From the NCBI GenBank assembly GCA_030625995.1, contig DAOUPU010000121.1, positions 1 to 7,360 of the forward strand: a DNA stretch of 7,360 nt, read 5' to 3'. The DNA is from Flavobacteriaceae bacterium. Lineage in GTDB: Bacteria; Bacteroidota; Bacteroidia; Flavobacteriales; Flavobacteriaceae. The notes beneath the pieces were generated by a model. It was not told the DNA's origin. It worked only from the letters and a program-made list of their open reading frames with translations, and searched no databases. Below, piece after piece: positions 1-6,456 of the stretch (position 1 is its first letter; each line of letters opens with the position of its first letter). A program made the position numbers and the translations under genes.

Positions 1-24
1 TGGGGTGAAGATAAACGTAATTAA
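1..24 (+). CDS. C-terminal end of upstream gene, probably NAD kinase (partial)
   Basis: Reading frame 1 gives WGEDKRN followed by a TAA stop at 22-24. Only seven residues are visible. From memory, NAD kinases (NadK) of Bacteroidota often end in a tail of the form WGxDxRN, and nadK commonly sits directly upstream of the DUF6089/PorG gene and uppS in flavobacteria, so both the residues and the position fit. NadK phosphorylates NAD to NADP in the cytoplasm. The identification rests on a very short peptide plus gene order and should be treated as probable only. No hairpin terminator is visible between this stop and the next gene. Confidence 0.5.
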   Translation, partial: WGEDKRN

Positions 25-78
25 ATACTCATAGAATAGCACAATTTTACACTTAAAAATCTGTTAATCAAAAAAGGA

Positions 79-97
79 CATTCAATTCATTTGAATG
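79..97. repeat. Short inverted repeat overlapping the -33 element
   Basis: CATTCAA (79-85) and TTGAATG (91-97) are perfect 7-base inverted arms separated by five bases. The right arm overlaps the TTTG element (90-93) of the promoter assigned to the porG operon. The arrangement could bind a dimeric regulator or could be chance in A+T-rich DNA. It lacks a T tract and has a weak stem, so it is not a convincing terminator for the upstream gene. Confidence 0.35.
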
Positions 98-119
98 CGG
101 AGGTATTTTTTTATATTTG
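90..119 (+). promoter_or_regulatory. Bacteroidota-type promoter of the porG-uppS-bamA operon
   Basis: TTTG at 90-93 and TATATTTG at 112-119 are separated by 18 bases, matching the Bacteroidota sigma-ABfr pattern TTTG-N(17-23)-TAnnTTTG. Transcription would begin at about 124-127, leaving a leader of only about 10 bases before the ATG at 134. This also argues against the upstream ATG at 95, which lies between the two promoter boxes and so before the transcription start. Confidence 0.7.
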
Positions 120-133
120 CAAATTATTTTTTT

Positions 134-793
134 ATGATGAATAAAAAGCTATTAGTAATAATATTTATCTTATTTACTGGTGTATCAATAGGTCAAATAA
201 ATGAGGCTGGCGTGTTTTTAGGAGGAAGCAATTATATCGGTGATATAGGGAGGACAAACTGGATTTACCCAAATAGTTATGCCGTTGGGGCTGTTTACAA
301 ATGGAACATGCATCCGAGGTATTCTATCAGAGCGAATTACACTTATTCTAAAATTATAGGTGACGATGCTCAGTCTAATAATTCATTTAGAAAATACAGA
401 GATTTAAACTTTTCAAATAGCATTCATGAACTGGTTGTTGGAATTGAGTATCACTTCTTTAAATACAGTTTATCCAAGATAGGTTACACGAATACCCCTT
501 ACATTTTATTAGAAGCAGGAGTGGTTAATTATGGCACTTTTGCCTCTGGTCGCACTTATAATTTTACTATGCCATTTGGTGTTGGCTATAAAATGAAATT
601 AGCTCATAATATTGGAATTGGGTTTGAGACTTCGTTCAGATATACATTTAAAGATGATATCGACGGATATCCATATGATGAAAATAGTGCAAATATTCAA
701 ATAAACCCTAACGATAATGATTGGTATGTGTTCACGGGGATAACTTTGGTCTTTGCATTTGGAAGAGAGGGCTGCTATACCGGGAAATTTTAA
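134..793 (+). CDS. porG: PorG-like outer-membrane beta-barrel protein (DUF6089 family)
   Basis: Predicted secreted protein of 219 residues. It opens with a signal peptide (basic MNKK, then the hydrophobic stretch LLVIIFILFTGVSIG, with cleavage probably before Gln). The mature N-terminus INEAGVFLGGSNYIGDIG is the hallmark of the DUF6089/PorG family. The rest alternates aromatic and small residues as in a small outer-membrane beta-barrel, ending with a conserved-looking WYVFTGITLVFAFGR strand and a short Cys-containing tail. In Porphyromonas gingivalis PorG belongs to the type IX secretion machinery and lies beside uppS and bamA; the same order is seen here. The in-frame ATG at 95 is rejected because it sits inside the promoter and would place 13 aromatic residues before a normal signal peptide. 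ATG at 134 or 137 are both possible (adjacent Met codons). The family call is firm; a T9SS role in this organism is inferred. Confidence 0.85.
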   Translation: MMNKKLLVIIFILFTGVSIGQINEAGVFLGGSNYIGDIGRTNWIYPNSYAVGAVYKWNMHPRYSIRANYTYSKIIGDDAQSNNSFRKYRDLNFSNSIHELVVGIEYHFFKYSLSKIGYTNTPYILLEAGVVNYGTFASGRTYNFTMPFGVGYKMKLAHNIGIGFETSFRYTFKDDIDGYPYDENSANIQINPNDNDWYVFTGITLVFAFGREGCYTGKF

Positions 794-800
794 TAAAGTA

Positions 801-1553
801 ATGAGTTTAAAAGCCGAAATAAATACAAATTGTTTGCCTAGACATGTTGCCATTATTATGGATGGTAACGGTAGATGGGCTAAAAAACGGGGCTTATCCA
901 GAATTAACGGTCATAAAAAGGGGGTTAAAGCGGTAAGAGAAACGGTTGAAGCGGCTGCCGAGCTTGGTATCCATGCTTTAACATTATATACTTTTTCCAC
1001 GGAAAATTGGAACAGACCCAAATCTGAAGTAAATGTACTAATGAGCTTACTGGTAACGTCTTTAAAAAAAGAACTAAAGACTCTTCAAAAAAATGATGTC
1101 AAATTACAGACAATTGGAAATATTGACGGCCTTCCGTCCAGAGCCCAAAAAGAGCTTAAAGAAGTTATAGGAAATACAATTAATAATGGTGGTTTAACAC
1201 TGACTTTAGCGCTAAATTATGGTGCCAAAGAAGAAATTGTTAATGCCGTTAAAATTATTTCTAAAAAAATTGTTAATAATGAATTTAAAATCGAAGAAAT
1301 CGACGAAAAAGTTATTAATAGTCATTTATATACATTTACTTTGCCCGTCGTTGATTTTTTGATTCGAACCAGTGGTGAAAAGCGTATTAGCAATTTCCTT
1401 TTATGGCAAATTGCATATGCTGAATTGTATTTTACTGATGTATTATGGCCCGATTTTAGAAAAGAAGATTTTTACGAAGCAATATTAAATTATCAAAGAA
1501 GAGAAAGACGATTTGGAAAAACAAGTGAACAAATTGATAACAATATTCAATAA
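801..1553 (+). CDS. uppS: Isoprenyl transferase (undecaprenyl diphosphate synthase)
   Basis: A 250-residue cis-prenyltransferase, the usual length for the family. It condenses isopentenyl diphosphate with farnesyl diphosphate to give undecaprenyl diphosphate, the lipid carrier for peptidoglycan and surface glycans, acting at the cytoplasm/membrane interface. Visible motifs: HVAIIMDGNGRWA (residues 15-27) with the Mg-binding Asp21 and Arg25; Arg34 and His38; TFSTENWNRP (64-73); and the C-terminal signature IRTSGEKRISNFLLWQ (188-203) with Arg189, Arg195, Ser197 and Glu208, all aligning with E. coli residues at a constant offset of five. The ATG at 801 is chosen because it follows the porG stop by 7 bases and gives the normal N-terminus. 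The in-frame ATG at 753 would overlap porG by 41 bases and add 16 unmatched residues. The 3' end overlaps or touches bamA, so co-transcription and probably translational coupling are likely. Confidence 0.95.
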   Translation: MSLKAEINTNCLPRHVAIIMDGNGRWAKKRGLSRINGHKKGVKAVRETVEAAAELGIHALTLYTFSTENWNRPKSEVNVLMSLLVTSLKKELKTLQKNDVKLQTIGNIDGLPSRAQKELKEVIGNTINNGGLTLTLALNYGAKEEIVNAVKIISKKIVNNEFKIEEIDEKVINSHLYTFTLPVVDFLIRTSGEKRISNFLLWQIAYAELYFTDVLWPDFRKEDFYEAILNYQRRERRFGKTSEQIDNNIQ

Positions 1554-4365
1554 GTTGAAAATCTGCCTTTTACCACTTATTTTAATCTTATCTTTAGTCA
1601 CCGCAAATGCACAAGAAAACACTTCTGAAGATGCGAAAACTCAAGATTCTACTGTAGTAAAAAAGGCTAAAGATAATTCTTCTGGTGAGAGCAAGGCTAA
1701 AGACACGATCTTTCCGGTAAATCGAGATATGTTTGCCGAACCCAAAGATGAAACAGCAACTGATTCGATATATTCTACTAATCAGGTGTCCGATAGCATA
1801 CCAAAAACCAATCAAAAAACAGATACTATCTTTCCTGTAAATCAGGATATGATTTCAACACCAAAAAATGAAAAATTTAGAGATACTTTACCCCCAGTTG
1901 TAAAAGTATTGGACACAGTTCCGGAAACTCCCAAAGTATCAGGACCGATCAAGGTTGATAAAAATAAAAAATATATTTTGGGAGGAATCTCAGTTGATGG
2001 TATACAGACAATTTCAGAGCAGTCCATATTAATATTTTCAGGTTTAAGCACCGGACAACTAATAAAAATTCCAGGAGATAAATTATCGTCTGCGATAAAG
2101 AAATTATGGGGCTCCAAGCTTTTTAGTAATGTTGATGTTTACGTTACGAAAATTGATGGAAATTCTATTTATATCGAGATCAATGTAACTGAATTAGATC
2201 GAGTTGGTACATTGACGATTAAAGGTGTTAAAAAGTCAAAAATTGAAGAAATTCAAAAAGAAATAGAATTTCAAAGTGGCTCAATGCTTACCGAAAACCT
2301 GATAACTACTACTAAAAATCAAATAGTAAATAAATTCAGAGAAAAAGGATTTTTAAAAACCAAAGTTACTATCTCAACAAAACCAGACACATCTCAAATA
2401 AACACTCAAGATGCGTTAATCTTAATTGATAAGGGAAGTAAAATTAAAATTAAGAATATAACTTTTCATAATAACAGGGCCATATCCGATAAAAAATTAA
2501 AAAAAATTCTAAAAAAAACGAAGGAGAAATCTATTACAAAAAAAGGAATACTTAGTTTATTCACATCTTCAAAATTTGTAAAAGATGTATACGAAGAAGA
2601 ACTCAAAGGAGTAGTTGGAAAATTTCAAGAAAAAGGATTTAGAGATGCACTTATTGTAAAGGATTCCATCTCATGGAATGATGATAATACAATAAATTTA
2701 GATATTACCGTAAATGAAGGAGATCGGTATAAATTTGGTTCGATCACTTTCTTGGGCAACACTGTATTTACAGATCAACAACTGCAGAGCATTTTAAGAA
2801 TTCAAGAAGGGGTAATTTATAATGGAAAGCTGTTGAATGAAAGGGTAAATGGAGATGGCTCACCGGATTCAGAGGACATATCTAATACTTATTATAATAA
2901 TGGATACTTATTTTCTTCTGTTAATCTTGTCGAGACCAGCACAGATAATAATATCATTGACCTTGAAATAAGAATTGTAGAAGATGAAGCTGCAACGTTT
3001 AGAAAAATTACTGTAGTTGGGAATGATGTGACCAACGATCATGTAATATTCAGAGAAATTAGAACCAAGCCGGGGGACTTATTCAGTAAAAAAGATATAG
3101 TACGTACAATTAGAGAACTTGGTCAGTTAGGATATATTGACCCCGAAGCAATTGTCCCTGATGTAAGACCTAATCACTCGGACAAAACTGTTGATATAGA
3201 ATATAGCTTAGCGGAAAAAGGATCTAGCCAAATTGAACTTCAGGGAGGTTATGGTGGAGGTACATTTATTGGAACATTAGGGCTGTCATTCAATAACTTT
3301 TCTGTCAGAAACCTGTTTAAATTAAAAGAATATAAACCCGTACCTAGAGGAGACGGCCAAACGGTCGGACTTCGATTACAAGTTAGTAAATACTCAAAAA
3401 CTTACAGTATAAATTTTTCAGAACCCTGGATGGGTGGAAAAAAACCAAAAGGGTTTAATTTTTCTATTTACTATTCGAGTCAATTTCGTTTTAATTATCT
3501 TACCAGAGATGTTGATAAGGACCAGCGTTTGAATGTTATTGGAGCTTCGGTAGGATTGAGTCAAAGACTTAAATGGCCAGATGATTTCTTTACATTGACC
3601 ACATCGATGAATTACCAGCAATTCAACTTGAAAAATTATTTTTTACCTTCATTTACATTTAGTAATGGAGTTTCCAATAACTTTAATTTTTCTGTGGTTT
3701 TAGGCAGAAGCAGTGCTGGGCCAAATCCAATTTTCCCGCAACAGGGATCTCAGTTTAGCATTGGATTAAAGTTTACTCCACCTTATTCTTATTTTAATGA
3801 TAAAGATTATACTAATTTACCGGATGAGGAAAAATATGAATGGCTCGAGTTCTATAAGGTTAATTTTTCGGGTAGATGGTACACGTCGGTCATAGGTAAA
3901 TTAACATTAATGACTTTAGGAGAAATGGGGTACTTAGGAGCATACAATGATGATATAGGCCCTCCTCCATTCGAGCGTTTTTTTGTAGGAGGTGATGGAT
4001 TAGCAAATGGACAATTTGATGGCAGGACAGTTATTGCTCTAAGAGGGTATCCTAATTCAAGTTTATCACTAATAACAGGAGGTACGATCTATAATAAAGT
4101 TTCCTTTGAACTGCGATATCCTATTTCCTTAAAACCATCTGCTTCTATCTATGCGCTTACATTTCTTGAAGGAGGTAATTCCTGGCAGGAATTTAAAAAT
4201 TACAATCCCTTTGATCTAAAAAGAGCAGCAGGAGTTGGGGCAAGAGTTTTTATGCCGGCATTTGGTTTATTGGGTGTTGACTTTGGATATGGATTTGACA
4301 CGATACCCGGAACTTTCCAAGTTTCTGGTTGGCAAACACATTTTATTATTGGGCAACAATTCTAA
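1513..4365 (+). CDS. bamA: BamA, outer-membrane protein assembly factor
   Basis: Core subunit of the BAM complex, which folds and inserts beta-barrel proteins into the outer membrane. Numbering from TTG 1513: signal peptide up to about residue 34 (hydrophobic ICLLPLILILSLVTANAQ); low-complexity, Asp/Thr/Lys/Pro-rich linker at 35-150 with a 10-residue period; five POTRA domains at about 152-228, 229-310, 311-404, 405-493 and 494-570; then a 16-stranded barrel at about 571-950. LRGY at 843-846 is the conserved loop-6 (V/L)RG(F/Y) motif, and the protein ends in an aromatic beta-signal (FIIGQQF). The frame has no ATG before the signal peptide. Possible starts are TTG 1513, GTG 1525, TTG 1534 and TTG 1555. 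The 1513 start has a purine run GAGAAAG five bases upstream; the 1555 start lies one base after the uppS stop and gives a compact signal peptide MKICLL. The start is therefore uncertain, but the gene is not. Confidence 0.93.
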   Translation: MEKQVNKLITIFNKLKICLLPLILILSLVTANAQENTSEDAKTQDSTVVKKAKDNSSGESKAKDTIFPVNRDMFAEPKDETATDSIYSTNQVSDSIPKTNQKTDTIFPVNQDMISTPKNEKFRDTLPPVVKVLDTVPETPKVSGPIKVDKNKKYILGGISVDGIQTISEQSILIFSGLSTGQLIKIPGDKLSSAIKKLWGSKLFSNVDVYVTKIDGNSIYIEINVTELDRVGTLTIKGVKKSKIEEIQKEIEFQSGSMLTENLITTTKNQIVNKFREKGFLKTKVTISTKPDTSQINTQDALILIDKGSKIKIKNITFHNNRAISDKKLKKILKKTKEKSITKKGILSLFTSSKFVKDVYEEELKGVVGKFQEKGFRDALIVKDSISWNDDNTINLDITVNEGDRYKFGSITFLGNTVFTDQQLQSILRIQEGVIYNGKLLNERVNGDGSPDSEDISNTYYNNGYLFSSVNLVETSTDNNIIDLEIRIVEDEAATFRKITVVGNDVTNDHVIFREIRTKPGDLFSKKDIVRTIRELGQLGYIDPEAIVPDVRPNHSDKTVDIEYSLAEKGSSQIELQGGYGGGTFIGTLGLSFNNFSVRNLFKLKEYKPVPRGDGQTVGLRLQVSKYSKTYSINFSEPWMGGKKPKGFNFSIYYSSQFRFNYLTRDVDKDQRLNVIGASVGLSQRLKWPDDFFTLTTSMNYQQFNLKNYFLPSFTFSNGVSNNFNFSVVLGRSSAGPNPIFPQQGSQFSIGLKFTPPYSYFNDKDYTNLPDEEKYEWLEFYKVNFSGRWYTSVIGKLTLMTLGEMGYLGAYNDDIGPPPFERFFVGGDGLANGQFDGRTVIALRGYPNSSLSLITGGTIYNKVSFELRYPISLKPSASIYALTFLEGGNSWQEFKNYNPFDLKRAAGVGARVFMPAFGLLGVDFGYGFDTIPGTFQVSGWQTHFIIGQQF
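1693..1932 (+). repeat. Two 40-residue repeats built on a 10-residue period in the BamA linker
   Basis: BamA residues 61-100 and 101-140 (numbered from TTG 1513) align without gaps with 17 of 40 identities. Both begin with DTIFPVN at their fourth residue and continue DM...PK.E. Within each unit a D(S/T)(I/L/V) element recurs: Asp falls at 64, 84, 94, 104, 124 and 134. The phase extends upstream to Asp54, where KAKD at 51-54 repeats at 61-64 (11 identical bases at 1663-1673 and 1693-1703, exactly 30 bp apart). The region joins the signal peptide to POTRA1 and is probably disordered. Confidence 0.75.
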
Positions 4366-4375
4366 GCTAAATTAG

Positions 4376-4383
4376 TATATTTG
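4376..4383 (+). promoter_or_regulatory. Probable internal promoter (-7 box) for the skp/ompH pair
   Basis: TATATTTG, 11 bases after the bamA stop, is a perfect TAnnTTTG box and the same octamer as in the operon's first promoter. A partial -33 element (ATTG, 4348-4351) lies 24 bases upstream, one base beyond the usual spacing. Transcription would start near 4389, leaving a leader of about 40 bases. The 65-base gap here contrasts with the tight packing upstream. Confidence 0.5.
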
Positions 4384-4430
4384 TCTCAAAATTAAAGGGT
4401 GGTGATTTTTTAATATCGGATGATGAAAAA

Positions 4431-5300
4431 ATGAAGAGAGTTCTAATAGTAATATTAATTTTTATCAGTTGTAGTTCTTTTTCGCAAAAAGGACAGAGAA
4501 TTGCTTATGTAGATATGAATTATATTCTTGAGAATATACCTGAATATGTTGCAGCGCAATCCAGACTCGATGCAAAAGTTAAGGGTTGGCAATTAAAATT
4601 AGATGTTCTTTCGAATGAGATAAACACGCTTAAAACAGATTTAAGTAACGAAAAACCACTACTCACACATGAATTAATTCAAGAACGTGAAGAAGATATT
4701 TTAATAAAGGAAAAAGAATTAAAAAGATTACAAGTTGCTTATTTTGGCCCAACCGGCGATTTATTTCAAATGAGGAAGCAGTTGGCTAAACCTATACAGG
4801 ATCAGGTGTACAATTCAATACAAACAATAAGTGCAAATAAAAGGTATGATGTTGTTTTTGATAAATCATCCGATTTAATAATGTTGTACACTAATAGTAA
4901 GTTTGATATTTCTGAACTGGTTTTAAATAGTATTGTAAAGAATAGAAAAAGAAAAGCCGTAGACGACAGAAAAAATGAACGACTAGCAACGGTAGCTGGA
5001 GGAACCGAAGAAAATGCGAAAACTCAGGATGTTAACGCAGAAAATACGCTTGAAGAGAATGTTGAAGTAGAATCAGAAGGAGAGCCTGTATTGGAACAAA
5101 AATCTAAAGAACAGCAAAAAATCGACGATCGATTTGCTAAAAGAGAAGCTCTGAAAGCAAAAATCAAGGCACAACAAGAAGCTAGAATTCGTAAAAGAGA
5201 TTCCTTGAGAAAAGTTGCAGATGAACAAAGAGCAGCAAAATTAAAGGAAATAGAAGACCGTAAAAAAGCACGGGAAGCACAGATAGAAAACAACAACTAA
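4431..5300 (+). CDS. OmpH/Skp-family periplasmic chaperone with long charged C-terminal tail
   Basis: A 289-residue secreted protein. Residues 1-19 form a signal peptide (MKRVLIVILIFISCSSFSQ). The Cys14 context FISC is a poor lipobox because Phe occupies the -3 position, so signal peptidase I cleavage is more likely. Residues 22-165 are the Skp domain: a first strand RIAYVDMNYILENIPEY, two long helical arms with heptad-like charge (about 40-135, with the tip near FGPTGD), and a closing strand YDVVFDKSSDLIMLY. Skp binds unfolded outer-membrane proteins and delivers them to BamA, which fits the neighbouring gene. After residue 170 comes an extension not found in E. coli Skp: an acidic stretch (about 192-225) followed by a Lys/Arg/Glu/Ala-rich probable coiled coil (226-286). 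The start codon is preceded by the tiny frame ATGATGAAAAAATGA. The exact role of the tail is unknown. Confidence 0.9.
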   Translation: MKRVLIVILIFISCSSFSQKGQRIAYVDMNYILENIPEYVAAQSRLDAKVKGWQLKLDVLSNEINTLKTDLSNEKPLLTHELIQEREEDILIKEKELKRLQVAYFGPTGDLFQMRKQLAKPIQDQVYNSIQTISANKRYDVVFDKSSDLIMLYTNSKFDISELVLNSIVKNRKRKAVDDRKNERLATVAGGTEENAKTQDVNAENTLEENVEVESEGEPVLEQKSKEQQKIDDRFAKREALKAKIKAQQEARIRKRDSLRKVADEQRAAKLKEIEDRKKAREAQIENNN

Positions 5301-5333
5301 AAGAGAATAAAAACAAAAAAAATTATTAAAAAA

Positions 5334-5840
5334 ATGAAAACATTAAGAAAATTATTCGTAGCAATCATACTTTTTTCAGCTTTCAATACAATACAAGCTC
5401 AAAAATTTGCACATATTGACAGTGAGCAGTTATTATTGGCAATGCCAGAAACAAAAGCAATGGAGGATGAATTGAAAAAAGTACAACAGACCTATGCAGA
5501 TGAGTACAATGGGCAAATGGCTTCGCTTCAGGCAAAATTAAAAAAATATGATGCTGAAGCTCCAACGCAAACTGATGTAAAAAATCAAGAGAGACAACAG
5601 GAAGTTCAAGGTTTACAGCAAAAAATTGAAAAATATGGTCAAACTGCACAGCAAGAAATTCAAAAAAAGCAATTTGATCTTTTAAAACCAATTGTCGAAA
5701 AAGCACAACAGGCAGTAAAAGATGTTGCAACAGAAAAAGGTATCCAATATGTTTTGGATTCATCAGCCGGTAAGGGACTAATAGTATTCGAAGGTGAAGA
5801 TTTATTAGGTGCAGTAAAAGCGAAACTCGGCCTACAATAA
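5334..5840 (+). CDS. OmpH/Skp-family periplasmic chaperone (short form)
   Basis: A 168-residue protein of typical Skp length. The signal peptide is at 1-22, with cleavage likely after IQA. The mature protein begins QKFAHIDSEQLLLAMPE, the family's first strand; residues 40-130 form long Gln/Lys/Glu-rich helical arms; and it closes with the strand GIQYVLDSSAGKGLIVFEGEDL. It should act as a soluble (probably trimeric) holdase for outer-membrane proteins in the periplasm. It follows the longer paralogue by 33 bases of A-rich DNA that serves as the leader, with no terminator between, so the two are probably co-transcribed. Paired ompH genes after bamA are a common Bacteroidota arrangement (P. gingivalis has such a pair). 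A hairpin terminator follows. Confidence 0.92.
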   Translation: MKTLRKLFVAIILFSAFNTIQAQKFAHIDSEQLLLAMPETKAMEDELKKVQQTYADEYNGQMASLQAKLKKYDAEAPTQTDVKNQERQQEVQGLQQKIEKYGQTAQQEIQKKQFDLLKPIVEKAQQAVKDVATEKGIQYVLDSSAGKGLIVFEGEDLLGAVKAKLGLQ

Positions 5841-5861
5841 TAAAAGAAGTTTCTCTCTCAT

Positions 5862-5894
5862 AAAAAACCAATCTGGATAAGATTGGTTTTTTTT
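5862..5894. terminator. Bidirectional intrinsic terminator
   Basis: Perfect 12-bp inverted repeat: AAAAAACCAATC (5862-5873), 7-base loop, GATTGGTTTTTT (5881-5892), with the T run continuing to 5894. The A tract on one side and T tract on the other make it usable from both strands. It lies 21 bases after the skp stop and 22 bases beyond the stop of the convergent - strand gene. Confidence 0.9.
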
Positions 5895-5916
5895 ATCTTG
5901 TGAATTGAAGAGTATT

Positions 5917-6426
5917 CTATCTGTACCAGTTTGCATATTTTATGTAATTATTTGCAATTCTTTCAATTTCTCCGGAGATTAGGTCCTTACTTATATCTTT
6001 TAATTTTTTTGCAGGAGTTCCGGCATAGACAGAACCTGATTCTACGATCGTATTTTTCGTCACTACGGCCCCGGCAGCTATGATGCTGTTGCTTTCCACG
6101 ATACAGTCATCCATTATAATGGCACCCATTCCAATCAGCACATTATCATGTATAGTACATCCATGAACAATTGCATTATGACCAATGGAAACATTATTCC
6201 CAATATTGGTCGGAGAAGTTTTATAGGTTGCATGAATAACAGCCCCGTCTTGTACATTTACTTTATTTCCCATTTTAATATAATGGACATCACCTCTTAT
6301 TACAGCATTATACCAAACACTACATTGACTCCCCATAGAGACATCCCCAACTACAACAACATTATCAGCAAAAAAACATTTCTCTCCAAATTGTGGTTTT
6401 ATTCCATTTAATTCTTTAATGATCAT
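5917..6426 (-). CDS. Gamma-class carbonic anhydrase family protein (left-handed beta-helix)
   Basis: A 169-residue hexapeptide-repeat protein of the YrdA/PaaY/CamH type. Repeats of the [VI]GxxxxI form run through most of its length, predicting a left-handed beta-helix that trimerises with metal sites between subunits. Metal-ligand candidates are His65 (VIHATY), His83 and His88 (IGHNAIVH); His83 and His88 have the five-residue spacing seen in Methanosarcina Cam. Arg44, Asp46 and Gln59 match other conserved active-site positions. The acidic proton-shuttle loop of Cam is absent, as in most bacterial relatives, so carbonic anhydrase activity is uncertain and the substrate cannot be read from sequence. 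ATG 6426 (MIIKELNG) is chosen over the in-frame TTG at 6435 because family members start with a similar MIIK sequence. It is transcribed convergently with the skp operon and divergently from the NifU gene. Confidence 0.9.
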   Translation of the reverse strand: MIIKELNGIKPQFGEKCFFADNVVVVGDVSMGSQCSVWYNAVIRGDVHYIKMGNKVNVQDGAVIHATYKTSPTNIGNNVSIGHNAIVHGCTIHDNVLIGMGAIIMDDCIVESNSIIAAGAVVTKNTIVESGSVYAGTPAKKLKDISKDLISGEIERIANNYIKYANWYR

Positions 6427-6456
6427 AATGCGCAACTTTTATATTTATTCTTAATT

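Noticed and set aside
95..133. Upstream in-frame ATG adding 13 residues to the PorG-like protein
   Set aside because: It lies between the promoter boxes, before the expected transcript start, and would put a string of aromatic residues before an ordinary signal peptide.
753..800. Upstream ATG for uppS inside porG
   Set aside because: It would overlap porG by 41 bases and add 16 residues not seen in UppS; ATG 801 gives the normal length.
599..853. Open frame of 84 codons on the - strand across the porG/uppS joint
   Set aside because: Antisense to two well-supported genes, with no recognisable domain.
1594..2117. Two open frames on the - strand (73 and 91 codons) within the bamA linker and POTRA1
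   Set aside because: Antisense to bamA; their openness follows from the base composition and 30-bp periodicity of the linker.
3418..3621. Open frame of 67 codons on the - strand within the BamA barrel region
   Set aside because: No family resemblance and no promoter; antisense shadow.
4441..4475. Possible lipoprotein signal (FISC) in the first Skp
   Set aside because: Phe at the -3 position is a poor lipobox, and Skp relatives here carry ordinary signal peptides ending near Ser-Gln or Ala-Gln.
5024..5871. Open frames of 90 and 162 codons on the - strand opposite the two skp genes
   Set aside because: They mirror the Lys/Gln/Glu-rich coiled coils and read as Leu/Phe/Ser-rich strings; the longer one starts within the terminator hairpin.
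6148..6411. Open frame of 87 codons on the + strand opposite the carbonic anhydrase-like gene
   Set aside because: The - strand protein has a clear family assignment with metal-ligand histidines; the + frame shows no motif.
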